From NCBI GenBank assembly GCA_024707075.1, contig JANQAK010000001.1, positions 1,510,001 to 1,574,000 on the forward strand: a stretch of 64,000 bases of DNA. The letters are read 5' to 3'. A program made the position numbers and the translations under genes. This DNA is from Afipia sp. (GTDB lineage: Bacteria > Pseudomonadota > Alphaproteobacteria > Rhizobiales > Xanthobacteraceae). Below, piece by piece: positions 17,416-29,350 of this stretch (positions within the stretch are counted from its first letter, which is position 1; each line of letters starts with the position of its first letter). Under the pieces are notes generated by a model that worked only from the letters and a program-made list of their open reading frames with translations, was not told the DNA's origin and made no database searches.

Positions 17416-18315
17416 ATGACCCAGCTTATCTGGCTCTGGATTCCCTTCACGCTGCTGGCGGCGGCAGGGCAGGTCGTGCGCAACGCGATGCAGCGCGGTC
17501 TCACTGCGCAACTCGGCACGCTCGGCGCGACCCATATCCGCTTTCTGTTTGGCTTTCCGTTTTCGCTGGTTTTTCTCGGACTGATCCTCGTTGCCAATGG
17601 CGACCGGCTGTCGTGGCCGGAGGCCGGATTCTGGGCCTGGCTGGTGGTCGGCGGCATGGCGCAGATTCTCGCCACCGCCCTGATGCTGATGGCCATGAAC
17701 GAGCGGTCGTTCGTGGTGACGACGGCCTATCTCAAAACGGAAGCGATCCAGGCCGCGATCTTCGGCTTCGTCTTTCTGTCGGATCATCTCACCATGCTGA
17801 AGGTCGCAGCCATCATGATCGCCACCATCGGCGTCGTCATTACGGCTGTGCGCCCGGGCGGCACGAAAGGCTTCGGCGATCTGAAGCCGACGATTCTTGG
17901 TCTTGTCGCAGCATCGTTCTTCGCGCTGTCGGCGGTCGGCTATCGCGGCGCGATTCTCAATGTCACCGGCGTGAGCTTCGTCACCGCCGCCAGCGTGACG
18001 CTGGCGGCGACGCTGCTGATGCAGACCGTCGTGCTGTCCGGCTGGCTGATCGCGCGCTCGCCGGGGACGATGACCGCGATTTTCCGGCTCTGGAAGCCCT
18101 CGATGTTCGCGGGCTTCATGGGGTCGTTCGCGTCGTTGTTCTGGTTTCTCGCCTTCGCGCTCACCGCCGCGGCCAATGTGCGGACGTTGGCACTGGTCGA
18201 GGTGCTGTTCGCGCAGGGCGTCGCCTATTATTCGATGAAACAACCCATATCGCTGCGCGAGCTTGGCGGCATCGTACTCATTCTCGTCGGTGTCGCGATG
18301 CTGGTGGCGGGCTGA
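17416..18315 (+). CDS. EamA/DMT-family transporter (two EamA domains)
   Basis: A 299-residue protein with about ten hydrophobic segments (LIWLWIPFTLLAAAGQVVRNAMQRG at the start; VEVLFAQGVAYYSMKQPISLRE near the end). HIRFLFGFPFSLVFL and MNERSFVVTTAYLKTEAIQAAIFGFVFLSD are typical of the first EamA domain. Likely a metabolite exporter; substrate cannot be inferred. Its stop lies one base from the stop of the convergent single-domain EamA gene. Confidence 0.85.
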   Translation: MTQLIWLWIPFTLLAAAGQVVRNAMQRGLTAQLGTLGATHIRFLFGFPFSLVFLGLILVANGDRLSWPEAGFWAWLVVGGMAQILATALMLMAMNERSFVVTTAYLKTEAIQAAIFGFVFLSDHLTMLKVAAIMIATIGVVITAVRPGGTKGFGDLKPTILGLVAASFFALSAVGYRGAILNVTGVSFVTAASVTLAATLLMQTVVLSGWLIARSPGTMTAIFRLWKPSMFAGFMGSFASLFWFLAFALTAAANVRTLALVEVLFAQGVAYYSMKQPISLRELGGIVLILVGVAMLVAG

Positions 18316-18316
18316 T

Positions 18317-18769
18317 TTACTTTTTCACGGCGAGCAGGACTGCGCCCGCCGCGATCAGCGCAATGCCGAGCCAGCCGCTCACGGAGGGCCGCTCGCCGAG
18401 AAACACGAACGCGAACAGGGCGACCAGAACGACGCTCAGCTTGTCGATCGGCGCCACAAGGGTCGCGGGACCGAGTTTGAGCGCGCGAAAATAGCATAGC
18501 CACGATGCGCCGGTCGCAAGCCCGGATAATGCGAGGAATGTCCACGTCCTGCCGGAAATCGGTCCTGGCGCGGTGAATTGGCCGGTGGCGAACAGGATTA
18601 CCGCGAAGCTCATCAGAACAATGACGGTGCGGATGAAGGTCGCGAGATCGGGATTGATGTCCTCGACGCCGACCTTTGCGAAGATCGCCGTCAGCGCGGC
18701 GAACACCGCCGAGAGCACGGCCCACATCTGCCACGAGCCGGACCATGACGGGATCGTCTCGGGGCTCAT
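18317..18769 (-). CDS. single-domain EamA transporter
   Basis: A protein of 150 residues starting MSPETIPSWSGSWQMWAV, with about five membrane segments and one EamA domain. Seen: AVFAALTAIFAKVGVEDINPDLATFIRT, SWLCYFRALKLGPATLVAPIDKLSVVLVALFAFVFLGERPS and GIALIAAGAVLLAVKK. It is half the size of a normal DMT protein, but this is a recognised family (RhaT/YiaY-like small EamA), which probably forms dimers. It lies 23 bases after the DUF1178 gene on the same strand. Confidence 0.88.
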   Translation of the reverse strand: MSPETIPSWSGSWQMWAVLSAVFAALTAIFAKVGVEDINPDLATFIRTVIVLMSFAVILFATGQFTAPGPISGRTWTFLALSGLATGASWLCYFRALKLGPATLVAPIDKLSVVLVALFAFVFLGERPSVSGWLGIALIAAGAVLLAVKK

Positions 18770-18792
18770 GGCGAGGCCATCATGTGCGGCTG

Positions 18793-19260
18793 CTAGTTCC
18801 GGTCGCCCGGCAGCACCGGCAGCGGAGCGACCTCGACGCCTTCGTCGATCAGTGCGCTGGCTTCCTCGGGCGTTGCCTCGCCATAGATCGCGCGATGCTC
18901 GATGTCGCCGTAGTGCATCTTGCGGGCTTCGTCGGGAAATTTCTTGCCGACATTGTCCGCATTCTTGAGAACGTGGTCGCGCAGCTCCCGCAGCTTGGCG
19001 ACAAGCTCGCGTTCCTGCGGCGCCATCACCAGCGATGCCGGCGATGCGTCCTCTGCGGGCGCGGACACAGGTTCGGGCGCAGGCCTGGATTTTCCCTTGC
19101 GCGCGATGCGGGGTGCCATGATGGCCTTGTCCACCCTGGTGGACTCGCACACCGGACAGGTGACGAGCCCGCGCTTGTGCTGGCTGTCGTAGGCACTCGA
19201 ACTCTGAAACCAGCTCTCGAACTCGTGGCCGCGCTCACAGCGCAGCGCGTAGCGGATCAT
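18793..19260 (-). CDS. DUF1178 family protein
   Basis: A protein of 155 residues starting MIRYALRCERGHEFESWF. It has a four-cysteine zinc-ribbon-like N-terminus (CERGH, then CPVCESTRVDKAIMAP), a Pro/Ala-rich linker and a conserved C-terminus: ELRDHVLKNADNVGKKFPDEARKMHYGD then RAIYGEATPEEA. This matches DUF1178 (alphaproteobacterial, role unknown). The ATG overlaps the end of the nitrilase gene by 4 bases, so the two are coupled. Confidence 0.92.
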   Translation of the reverse strand: MIRYALRCERGHEFESWFQSSSAYDSQHKRGLVTCPVCESTRVDKAIMAPRIARKGKSRPAPEPVSAPAEDASPASLVMAPQERELVAKLRELRDHVLKNADNVGKKFPDEARKMHYGDIEHRAIYGEATPEEASALIDEGVEVAPLPVLPGDRN

Positions 19261-20147
19261 GCCGATCCCCGCACGAGATGCAGATGTTCCGGTCCGGCTT
19301 TCGGATCGGCAAGGCCGAAGCGGCGGCCATGCTGCAACGATGGAATGTTCTTGCGGACCGACTGCACTTTTGCCGGATCGATCTTCGCCAGCACCACGCC
19401 CGGTTCGGTGCCGCCTTCCGCGAGGATTTCGCCCCACGGATCGATAATCAGCGAATGGCCGAAGGTCTCGCGCTTGTTCTCGTGGGTGCCGCCCTGGGCC
19501 GCGGCGAAGATGAAGCAGCCGTTTTCGATGGCGCGGGCGCGCAGCAGCGTGTGCCAATGCGCCTCGCCGGTCTTTTTCGTAAATGCGGAGGGCACCGTGA
19601 TGAACGACGCGCCGGCTTCGGCCAGCGCGCGGTACAGCGCGGGGAAGCGCACGTCGTAGCAGATGGTGAGACCGAGGCGGCCCCACGGCAGATCGGAAAT
19701 GACAGCGGTCTCGCCGGCCTGATAGTTGGCGGATTCGCGATAGCTCTCGCCGCCGCCAAGATCGATGTCGAACATGTGGATCTTGTCGTAGCTCGCAAGC
19801 ACATTGCCGTCCGGCGCGATTAGGAACGAACGGTTGACCGCGCGTTCCGGCGTAGCGCGCAGCGCGAGCGATCCGATGTGCAGGTAAATTTTCAGTTCGC
19901 GTGCCAGTTCGCGATAGGCCTTCAGTGAGAGATCGTCTTCCTCGGACGCCAGATGCTCGAACAGCGCCTTGCGGTTCTCCTGCATCATGTTGCTGACTTC
20001 CGGCGTCAGCACATAGTCGGCGCCCTTGTCCTTCGCCTCGCGGATCAGCGCGATGCCTTGCGCCAGGCTGTGTTCCGGCAGCAAGGCGGTGCGCATCTGC
20101 ACCATTGCCGCAGTGAAGGGAGCGCCGGTTTCAGTGCTGGTTGTCAT
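19257..20147 (-). CDS. carbon-nitrogen hydrolase (nitrilase superfamily, Nit1-like)
   Basis: A 296-residue amidohydrolase starting MTTSTETGAPFTAAMVQMR. The catalytic triad is visible: Glu in LTPEVSNMM, Lys in YDKIHMFDIDL, and Cys in TICYDVRFPALYRALA. GEAHWHTLLRARAIENGCFI is also typical. The DIDL/GGESYRES region resembles Nit1/deaminated-glutathione amidase proteins, which repair deaminated glutathione. The next gene upstream is glutaredoxin, overlapping by 4 bases, which fits a thiol-related role; this is inference. Confidence 0.9.
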   Translation of the reverse strand: MTTSTETGAPFTAAMVQMRTALLPEHSLAQGIALIREAKDKGADYVLTPEVSNMMQENRKALFEHLASEEDDLSLKAYRELARELKIYLHIGSLALRATPERAVNRSFLIAPDGNVLASYDKIHMFDIDLGGGESYRESANYQAGETAVISDLPWGRLGLTICYDVRFPALYRALAEAGASFITVPSAFTKKTGEAHWHTLLRARAIENGCFIFAAAQGGTHENKRETFGHSLIIDPWGEILAEGGTEPGVVLAKIDPAKVQSVRKNIPSLQHGRRFGLADPKAGPEHLHLVRGSA

Positions 20148-20419
20148 GAGGTAACTTTCTGTCCGCCCAGCAGGGTATCGAGCTTGTGCTCCCGGTCGAG
20201 CGCGTAGAGATCGTCGCAGCCGCCGATATAGACCTTGTCGATGAAGATTTGCGGAAATGTCGTGCCGCCCTCGGAGCGCTCGACCATTTCGGCGCGCCAG
20301 TTCGGATCGATTGCGACATCGTATTCGGAGAACGCGACGTTCTTGCGCGTCAGCAGTGACTTGGCGGCGCTGCAATAGCCGCATCCGGGCCGCGTATAAA
20401 TCTCGATGAGTGCCGCCAT
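20144..20419 (-). CDS. grxC: GrxC, glutaredoxin 3
   Basis: A protein of 91 residues with thioredoxin fold. Dithiol active site CGYC in YTRPGCGYCSAAKSLL, the cis-proline region GGTTFPQIFIDKVYIGG and the GGCDDLYAL glutathione-binding motif are all present. It reduces protein or glutathione mixed disulfides with glutathione. It lies between comF and the nitrilase gene on the same strand, and its stop overlaps the nitrilase start. Confidence 0.95.
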   Translation of the reverse strand: MAALIEIYTRPGCGYCSAAKSLLTRKNVAFSEYDVAIDPNWRAEMVERSEGGTTFPQIFIDKVYIGGCDDLYALDREHKLDTLLGGQKVTS

Positions 20420-20452
20420 GACTCGCCTTTACGAAACGGGAAACAACCCAAA

Positions 20453-21274
20453 TTATATGGGGGTCTGGAGCGTGTCCACAACCCGCGCGAAAACCAGCAC
20501 GTCCACCGACGCAGCCCTGGCCCGCAGCAGGGCACGTGCGCAGGCGTCTACTGTCGCGCCGGAGGTCAAAACGTCGTCAATCAGCACGATCCGGCGGCCC
20601 TGCACGGCAGATTTCTTCTCCAGCGGCACCTTGAATGCACCCTGAACGTTGAGCGCGCGATCGGCCCGGGACAGTCCGACCTGCTGCAATGTCGGGCGCA
20701 CCCGGCGCAAGGCGTCGCCGATCACGGGCAAATGGGCGGATTTTCCGATCACGCCCGCCAGCGCGCCGGACTGGTTGTAGCGACGGCTCCATCCGCGCCG
20801 CCAGTGCAGCGGCACCGGGATCAGCGCGTCCGCGTCGGCCAGAAGCTCCTGACCAGCCCGTGCCATCCAGCGCCCCATGGTGGGGGCAAGATCTGTCCGG
20901 TCCTGATATTTCAGCGCGTGGACCAGCGTTCGCGCCACGTCGTCGTAGCGCACGGCCGCCCGCGCGCGCTGATAGGCGGGCGGATCGGCGATGGCCTGCA
21001 TCGACAGCAGGCCGGGTCCCGGATCGTAGACAAAGGGAATGCCGAGCCGCGCGCAGAACGGCGGCGCGATGAACGACAATTTCGACCAGCACGCCGCGCA
21101 GACGCCTTCGCCCGCGACCGGTTCGCGGCAGGAGACGCAGAGTGTCGGCAGGGCGATGTCGAGGGCAAGGCGCGGAAGCGAGACGAGGGCGGAGCGACCT
21201 GCCACGAGCGCGCTGGTCAGGCGGCTGCGCAGCCGCGTGTTGAAAGGATGCGGTGATGCTTGCAGCCCCGACAT
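20453..21274 (-). CDS. ComF family phosphoribosyltransferase-like protein
   Basis: A 273-residue protein. The N-terminal region has paired cysteines of a zinc finger (PTLCVSCREPV and VCAACWSKL). The C-terminus has the PRTase signature RRIVLIDDVLTSGATVDACAR. In between are LIPVPLHWRRGWSRRYNQS and ALRRVRPTLQQVGLSRADR, which are standard ComF/GntX motifs. ComF homologues act in DNA uptake or recycling of nucleobases; the role here is unknown. It is divergent from the methyltransferase at 21376 with about 100 bases between. Confidence 0.92.
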   Translation of the reverse strand: MSGLQASPHPFNTRLRSRLTSALVAGRSALVSLPRLALDIALPTLCVSCREPVAGEGVCAACWSKLSFIAPPFCARLGIPFVYDPGPGLLSMQAIADPPAYQRARAAVRYDDVARTLVHALKYQDRTDLAPTMGRWMARAGQELLADADALIPVPLHWRRGWSRRYNQSGALAGVIGKSAHLPVIGDALRRVRPTLQQVGLSRADRALNVQGAFKVPLEKKSAVQGRRIVLIDDVLTSGATVDACARALLRARAASVDVLVFARVVDTLQTPI

Positions 21275-21375
21275 ATCTCCCTCGCGTTCGCGAGGTTAGT
21301 TCCGTCGTCCACCGGACTCAAGCGGGTGCGCTTAAGGAATTGCCAGGTTCGCCCCGGACAGCGTACCAACGGCTC

Positions 21376-22236
21376 ATGACCTCGCCGCCGAACAATATTC
21401 CGCCTCGCCTGTTCGATCGCGCGCTGTTGCGCGCGCGGCAGGATCGGGCGGCCCGTCTCGGACCGGCGGCGTTCCTGCTCGACCGTGTCGCGGAGGATAT
21501 GGCGGAACGTCAGCACGCCGTATTGCGGGAATTCTCCGACGGCATCGACGTGGGGACGCCCGGCGATCAGGTGCGTGCGGCGCTGAGCGGACGCGTCCAG
21601 CGATTGCGCGCCATGGCGTTGCCGGTCTCTGATACCGAACCACTGGCGCTCGAACCCGGCTCTGTCGATCTCGCGGTGTCGGCGCTGGCGTTGCATCTTG
21701 TGAACGACCTGCCGGGTGTGATGGCGCAGATCCGACGCGCGCTGAAACCGGACGGATTGTTTCTGGCGGCGATGATCGGCGGTGAGACGCTGACCGAACT
21801 GCGGCAGTCGTTCGCAGCCGCCGAGTCCGAGATCGAGGGCGGCGTGTCGCCGCGCGTGGCGCCGTTCGCCGATCTGCGCGACATTGGCGCGCTGTTGCAG
21901 CGTGCGGGTTTCGCATTGCCGGTGACGGACGTGGACCGCATCGTCGTGCGCTACGACAACGCGTTCGCGCTGATGCAGGATCTGCGGCGCATGGGCACGA
22001 CCAACATCCTTCATGAGCGCCGCCGCACGCCGTCCCGCCGCGCGACGTTTGTCAGGATGGCGCAAATCTATGCCGAACGCTTTTCCGATCCGGACGGGCG
22101 CATCCGCGCCACCTTCGACGTCGTCTGGCTATCGGGCTGGGCGCCGCATGAGAGTCAGCAGAAGCCGCTGAAGCCGGGTTCGGCGAAGATGTCGCTGGCG
22201 GAGGCGGTGAACAAGGTGCGCGATCCGAAGACGTGA
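21376..22236 (+). CDS. SAM-dependent methyltransferase, BioC/NDUFAF5-like
   Basis: A protein of 286 residues from MTSPPNNIPPRLFDRALLRARQ; earlier in-frame codons exist but this start matches family proteins. Seen: AFLLDRVAEDMAERQ, then DLAVSALALHLVNDLPGVMAQIRRALKPDGLFLAAMIGGETLTELR and a C-terminus with TTNILHERRR. The FDRALLR...RAAR N-terminus and these blocks occur in alphaproteobacterial homologues of mitochondrial NDUFAF5, a complex I assembly hydroxylase. The usual glycine-rich motif I is not obvious. Precise activity unknown. Confidence 0.85.
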   Translation: MTSPPNNIPPRLFDRALLRARQDRAARLGPAAFLLDRVAEDMAERQHAVLREFSDGIDVGTPGDQVRAALSGRVQRLRAMALPVSDTEPLALEPGSVDLAVSALALHLVNDLPGVMAQIRRALKPDGLFLAAMIGGETLTELRQSFAAAESEIEGGVSPRVAPFADLRDIGALLQRAGFALPVTDVDRIVVRYDNAFALMQDLRRMGTTNILHERRRTPSRRATFVRMAQIYAERFSDPDGRIRATFDVVWLSGWAPHESQQKPLKPGSAKMSLAEAVNKVRDPKT

Positions 22237-22288
22237 TGCGGGTTGGGGCGCAATATGGAGTTGAAGCGTCGTGTGATCTCTCTCCCCG

Positions 22289-22342
22289 GTCGTCCCCGCG
22301 CAGGCTTGGCCGGCGAAACCGGACCCGTTGGCGGGGACGACA
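22289..22342. repeat. dispersed palindromic repeat (GTCGTCCCCGC...GCGGGGACGAC)
   Basis: Inverted ends GTCGTCCCCGC and GCGGGGACGAC enclose a GC-rich centre. It lies just after the methyltransferase stop and may serve as its terminator. Similar units are common between genes in Bradyrhizobium relatives. Confidence 0.6.
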
Positions 22343-22408
22343 TCGTGCATACAACTCGCCCAACCATGGTTCGTCATGGCCGGGCTTGACCCGGCCATCC
22401 ACCTCCAC

Positions 22409-22531
22409 CGTCATTCCGGGGCGCGAGCAGCTTTGCGAGCGAACCCGGAATCCATCTTCGCGGTCGCGGCCCCGAATTTCTGTCGTATGGATTCCGGGCC
22501 CGCGTCCAAGGGGACGCGTCCCGGAATGACG
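22409..22531. repeat. dispersed intergenic repeat CGTCATTCCGG...CCGGAATGACG, copy a
   Basis: A 123-bp unit with inverted ends CGTCATTCCGGG and CCCGGAATGACG and an inner inverted pair CCCGGAATCCAT and ATGGATTCCGGG, so it folds into one long hairpin. It is nearly identical to the unit at 23079-23201. Confidence 0.85.
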
Positions 22532-23078
22532 TGGTGTAAGCACTTGCGATGCGCCGGTTCTGATTCAATTATCAAACAGCCACTTTCATTCACGCACGCG
22601 CAATCGTTCTCGCGCCATGCGCGAGCTGCGCTTTTTTAGTTCCACCCCTCGAAAACAATGAGGGGCATAGAGCGCCGCGAGGCGCAAATGTGTTGTTTCG
22701 CTGCCGGCATCCGCTTGCGAGGCGAATGGTGATCCGGAAGCGCATCGCCTTGCGGCGCTCCATTGCGGCGATTTTGGGCGTGAGGACCGTACTTCCGGGT
22801 CAGGACAGGCGCGGCGCGCCTTGATCCGGCGGGATTTCTCCGCCTTCATCCTGTCCTCGTCCAGCCGCTGACGGCAGAGCCACGTAGTTGGCCCGGACGG
22901 TGACCCCAGCCTCCCGGGCGTGGTGTTTGCGAAACACACGCGCAGGCGCCGCATCCTGCTCCGCTTAACGAACGCCCTCGAGAAGCGCCCCTCACGAGCA
23001 GGACATGCCGAACCTAAGCGCGGTTTTGGAAGCGGGGATTTGTATCCCCATCACGAAATGTTGCAGGAGTCGTCTCCC
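22532..23078. other. geneless stretch between repeat copies
   Basis: No open frame here looks coding on either strand. It holds several short GC-rich inverted segments and patches that read like eroded repeats (for example CGGGCGTGGTGTTTGCGAAACACACGCG at 22916-22943). It is probably an accumulation site for dispersed elements. Confidence 0.5.
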
Positions 23079-23201
23079 CGTCATTCCGGGGCGCGAGCGC
23101 CTTCGCGAGCGAACCCGGAATCCATCTTCGCGGGCGCAGCCCCGAATTTCTGTCGGATGGATTCCGGGCCCGCGCCCAAGAGGGCGCGTCCCTGAATGAC
23201 G
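23079..23201. repeat. dispersed intergenic repeat CGTCATTCCGG...GAATGACG, copy b
   Basis: Same structure as 22409-22531 and nearly identical, including the inner ATCC/GGAT inverted pair. Copies a and b lie in the same orientation 548 bases apart, so recombination between them could delete the region between. Confidence 0.85.
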
Positions 23202-23314
23202 AACTCCCGGGATGACGAAACGGGAAATCACCCGGAGCGCGGTGAAATCCGGGATGAACACGACCGGACGTGCCCCGGATTGCGCTGCGCTCCATCCGGG
23301 CTACGGCTTGCTCC

Positions 23315-23719
23315 CTACAGCAGCAAATCCGTCAGATGTGCGATCAGCGGAACGTCCGCCGGCGGCATCGGATAGTCGCGCAGCTTGTTGGCGCGCACCC
23401 ATGCGAGTTGCTGGCCTTCGCGCGGCGTGACCATGCCGTCCCATTTCCGGCAGATGTAGAGCGGCATCAGCAGATGAAAGCTGTCATAGCTGTGGCTGGC
23501 GAATGTCAGCGGCGCGAGACATGACTCCTGCACCGTGATGCCGAGTTCCTCGGCAAGTTCGCGGATCAGCGCCGGCTCAGGCCGCTCACCGGGCTCCAGC
23601 TTGCCGCCGGGAAATTCCCACAGTCCCGCAAGCGTCTTGCCCTCGGGACGCTGCGCGATCAGGACGCGGTTGTCCGCATCGATCAGCGCGCAGGCGACAA
23701 CGAGGGTGAGCTTGATCAC
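23315..23719 (-). CDS. mutT: MutT, 8-oxo-dGTP diphosphatase (Nudix)
   Basis: A 134-residue Nudix hydrolase starting at GTG 23719 ([19 protein letters not shown]). The GTG overlaps the argJ stop (GTGA). The Nudix box is complete: [24 protein letters not shown] fits GX5EX7REUXEEXGU. The preceding [18 protein letters not shown] is typical of MutT, which removes 8-oxo-dGTP from the nucleotide pool. The C-terminus is complete, with [13 protein letters not shown]. The argJ-mutT pairing is common in Rhizobiales. Confidence 0.93.
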   Translation of the reverse strand: MIKLTLVVACALIDADNRVLIAQRPEGKTLAGLWEFPGGKLEPGERPEPALIRELAEELGITVQESCLAPLTFASHSYDSFHLLMPLYICRKWDGMVTPREGQQLAWVRANKLRDYPMPPADVPLIAHLTDLLL

Positions 23720-24956
23720 GAGCGATAGTCGCCGTTGATCGCGACATATTCCTTGGTGAGATCGCAGGTCAGTACGCGGTCGCGGCCCTTGCCGAGGCCG
23801 AGTCCGACCTTGATCTGGATTTTCGGCTGCTGCATCAGCGCCGAGACTTCCTTCTCGTCGTAGGACGGATCGCGCGCGCCCCTGGTGGCGACGCGGATGC
23901 CGTTGAAGGAGATCGAGAGCTTGTCGCGGTTGGCCGGTTCGCCCGCCTTGCCGACCGCCATCACGACGCGGCCCCAGTTGGCGTCCTCGCCGGCGATGGC
24001 GGTTTTCACCAGCGGTGAGTTGGCGATCGACATGGCGATCTTTCGCGCGGATGTTTTGGTGGTAGCGCCTTCGACCACGACCTCGACCAGCTTGCGCGCG
24101 CCTTCGCCGTCGCGCGCGACCTGTTCGGCGAGATCGGCCAGCACGGCATGGAACGCCTTGGTGAAGGCCTTCAGGCGCGGATCGGACGCGCGGCTGATTT
24201 TCGGTGCACCGTCGGCCGCCGCCGCGCCGGTGGCAAACGCCAGCAGCGTGTCGGACGTGGACGTGTCGCCGTCGATGGTCACCGCGTTGAACGTATCGTC
24301 GACGCCGGTCTTGAGCAGCGATTGCAGCACGGCGGCCGACAGCGGCGCATCGGTGAACACGAAGGCGAGCATGGTCGCCATATCTGGGGCGATCATGCCG
24401 GCGCCCTTGGCCATGCCGTTGATGGTGACCCTGGCCTTGCCGAGTTTCACCGTGGCGGTCGCGACCTTCGGAAACGTGTCCGTGGTCATGATGGCGCGGG
24501 CGGCGTTCATCCATCCATCGGGCCCGGCCGTCTGCGCGAGATCGTCGAGCACGCCGTTGAATTTGGTGGCGTCGAGCGGTTCGCCGATCACGCCGGTGGA
24601 GGCGAGGAAGATCTTGTTCGCGCTGGTGTCTGCCGCTTTCGCGGCGATTGATGCGGTGAGCGTCGCCGCCTGTTTGCCGGTCTTGCCGGTGAAGGCATTG
24701 GCGTTGCCGGAATTGACCACCAGCGCGCGCGCTTCGCCGCCCTTCAGTTTGGCGCGGCACCAGTCCACCGCGGCGCTCGGGCACTTCGACCTGGTGAAGA
24801 CGCCCGCCACCGTGGTGCCCTTGTCGAACAGCGCCAGCAGCACGTCGGTGCGGTTCTTGTAGCGGATGCCGGCAGCCGCCGTCGCAAGGCGCACGCCGGC
24901 GATGCGCGGCATGTCGGGAACGTGGGTGGGTGCGAGGGGGAGACGGCGGTGGACAT
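23716..24956 (-). CDS. argJ: ArgJ, bifunctional glutamate N-acetyltransferase (frameshift near start in this sequence)
   Basis: Transfers acetyl from N-acetylornithine to glutamate in arginine synthesis and is processed into two chains. Seen: [31 protein letters not shown] (in parts), [21 protein letters not shown], and the self-cleavage region [16 protein letters not shown], whose Thr becomes the nucleophile. The intact frame starts at 24912 (MPRIAGVRL). Adding one base to the G-run at 24936-24940 joins an N-terminus starting at ATG 24956 ([15 protein letters not shown]) and gives 413 residues, the usual family length. The break is therefore probably a one-base loss. Confidence 0.93.
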
Positions 24957-24995
24957 GGAGAGCTCAATTCCTTGATGAGGAGGAGCGCTCTGTAT

Positions 24996-25131
24996 CACCT
25001 CTCCCCGCCTGCGGGGAGAGGTCGGCTTTCGAGCGAAGCGAGAAAGTCGGGTGAGGGGCAAATCGGTAACATCTGGCCCCTCATCCGGCTCGTAAAAGCT
25101 CGCCACCTTCTCCCCGCAAGCAGGGAGAAGG
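24996..25131. repeat. dispersed repeat with CCTCTCCCCGC...GCGGGGAGAGG hairpins
   Basis: CACCTCTCCCCGCCTGCGGGGAGAGG opens it and CACCTTCTCCCCGCAAGCAGGGAGAAGG closes it. The middle contains GTGAGGGGC and GCCCCTCA in inverted orientation. The same building blocks recur at 40141-40329. It lies between the parvulin and argJ genes. Confidence 0.75.
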
Positions 25132-25143
25132 AAACAGGTCGAT

Positions 25144-26088
25144 TTACTTCTTCGCGGGAGCCGCCTTGGCGTCCGGCTTCGCCGGTTCGGCCTTGGCGGG
25201 CTCGTCCTTCTTGTCGAGGCGCTCGACCTTGGCTTCCGTGCGCAGCTTGGTGACGTAATCGGCCTGCGCCTTGCGCACCACGAAGCTCTCGATCTGGCCC
25301 TTCACCTGATCGAAGGCAGGCGGCTTGCGGTCGCGCGCTTCCTCGACCTTGATGACGTGCCAGCCGAACTGCGACTTCACGGGGTCCGAGATCTTGCCGG
25401 GTTCGAGGGCGAAGGCGACGGCCGAGAATTCCGGCACCATCTGTTCCTTGGTGAAGAAGCCGAGATCGCCGCCGTCCGCGGCGCCCGGGTCCTTGGATTT
25501 TTCCTTGGCGAGCTTGGCGAAGTCCGCGCCCTTGTCGAGTTCGGCCTTGATCGCCTTGGCCTCTTCCTCGGTCGGAACCAGGATGTGCCGGGCATGCACT
25601 TCCTTCTCGCCTGACACCTGCTTGGTGGCGTCCTCGTAGACCTTCTTCATGGCCGCGTCGGTGACGGCGGCCTTGCCTTCGGTGGCCAGCAGGCTGTCCA
25701 TCAGCAGGCGGTCGCGGGCGAAGGCGAGCTTCTGCTTGAAGTCCGCCGCATCGCCGACCTTCTTGGCTTCGGCAGCCTTGGCGACGATCTTCATGTCGAT
25801 CAGGAATGCGATCAGGTTTTCGCGGCGGCTCGCCGGGTCCATCTGTTGCAGGCTCGGTCCCAGTTCTTCCTCGGCAACCGCCAGATCGCTCTGGCGGATC
25901 TCCGCGCCGTTCACTTTTGCGATCACGGCATTAGCGTCCTGCGCGTAAACCGGCTGGCCAGTTCCGAAAGCGACCGTGAGACAAATTGCAGCGGCCGATG
26001 CGAGCAGTCCGAGTTTCGATTCAAGTCTCAATCCAGGTCGCGCGGCCAGTCCGCTGTGGGTGGCAGTGCGGTTCGGAGAAACGGTCAT
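25144..26088 (-). CDS. periplasmic parvulin-type peptidylprolyl isomerase
   Basis: A 314-residue exported protein. A signal peptide covers about residues 25-50 (LGLLASAAAICLTVAFGTGQPVYAQ). Then comes a SurA-like N-terminal chaperone region (VIAKVNGAEIRQSDLAVAEEEL) and one PpiC domain: EVHARHILVPTEEEAKAI, DFAKLAKEKSKDPGAADGGDLGFF, MVPEFSAVAFALEPGKISDPVKSQFGWHVI. The C-terminus is a Lys/Ala/Pro-rich tail. Likely role: folding of periplasmic and outer-membrane proteins. It is divergent from secA. Confidence 0.93.
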   Translation of the reverse strand: MTVSPNRTATHSGLAARPGLRLESKLGLLASAAAICLTVAFGTGQPVYAQDANAVIAKVNGAEIRQSDLAVAEEELGPSLQQMDPASRRENLIAFLIDMKIVAKAAEAKKVGDAADFKQKLAFARDRLLMDSLLATEGKAAVTDAAMKKVYEDATKQVSGEKEVHARHILVPTEEEAKAIKAELDKGADFAKLAKEKSKDPGAADGGDLGFFTKEQMVPEFSAVAFALEPGKISDPVKSQFGWHVIKVEEARDRKPPAFDQVKGQIESFVVRKAQADYVTKLRTEAKVERLDKKDEPAKAEPAKPDAKAAPAKK

Positions 26089-26435
26089 GGAAAATCCTTA
26101 TAGGTCAAAGGCGGGGGCGGTTCGGGGTGCGGGACACTCGCCCAACCCTTGCCCGGAAGCAACGCGAAAAAGCCGTCAAAATCATGAAATCCCTGACAGG
26201 TTCGCGCGTTGACAAGGCTTTGGACGGCCCATATCTCTGCCCGCAGGCGCTCCTGCCTGCCGCGGGGCTTTGCCGCGGTCGAGCGGGTGAACCTCGGAAT
26301 TCGCTTCCCGCACTCATTCTCAAGAATTCGTGCAAGGGTTTGTCCCCGCAAGCAATTCTGGGATACGCCTGACACGGGTCCTAAGGGCTGCGCCGATTGC
26401 GGCTATAATGCCAAACTGCAAGACAGGAATTTTTC
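26089..26435. other. intergenic region between divergent parvulin gene and secA
   Basis: Holds the promoters of both genes. Short hairpins are visible (CAGGCGCTCCTGCCTG and CCGCGGGGCTTTGCCGCGG, about 26246-26280). GCGGGACACTCG near 26130 resembles one end of the two-hairpin repeat and could be a relic. No secM-like gene is seen. Confidence 0.4.
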
Positions 26436-29271
<2,836 letters not shown>

Positions 29272-29301
29272 GCGGCATCGCTCGGCGAAGCCGGTTCAAA
29301 C

Positions 29302-29331
29302 AAAAACGCCGCTCGTTCGAGCGGCGTTTTT
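29302..29331. terminator. bidirectional terminator between secA and the L,D-transpeptidase gene
   Basis: AAAAACGCCGCTC, loop GTTC, GAGCGGCGTTTTT. The symmetric A and T runs let it end both convergent transcripts. Confidence 0.9.
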
Positions 29332-29350
29332 CATGACATGATGGAAAAAA

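Noticed and set aside
23315-24967. One 550-residue reading frame spanning argJ and mutT
   Set aside because: Its first 400 residues are the wrong frame of argJ (Arg-rich, no motifs); only the mutT part is real.
26085-26435. Small genes between the parvulin gene and secA
   Set aside because: The short open frames there have no start signals or recognisable sequence and overlap each other on both strands.
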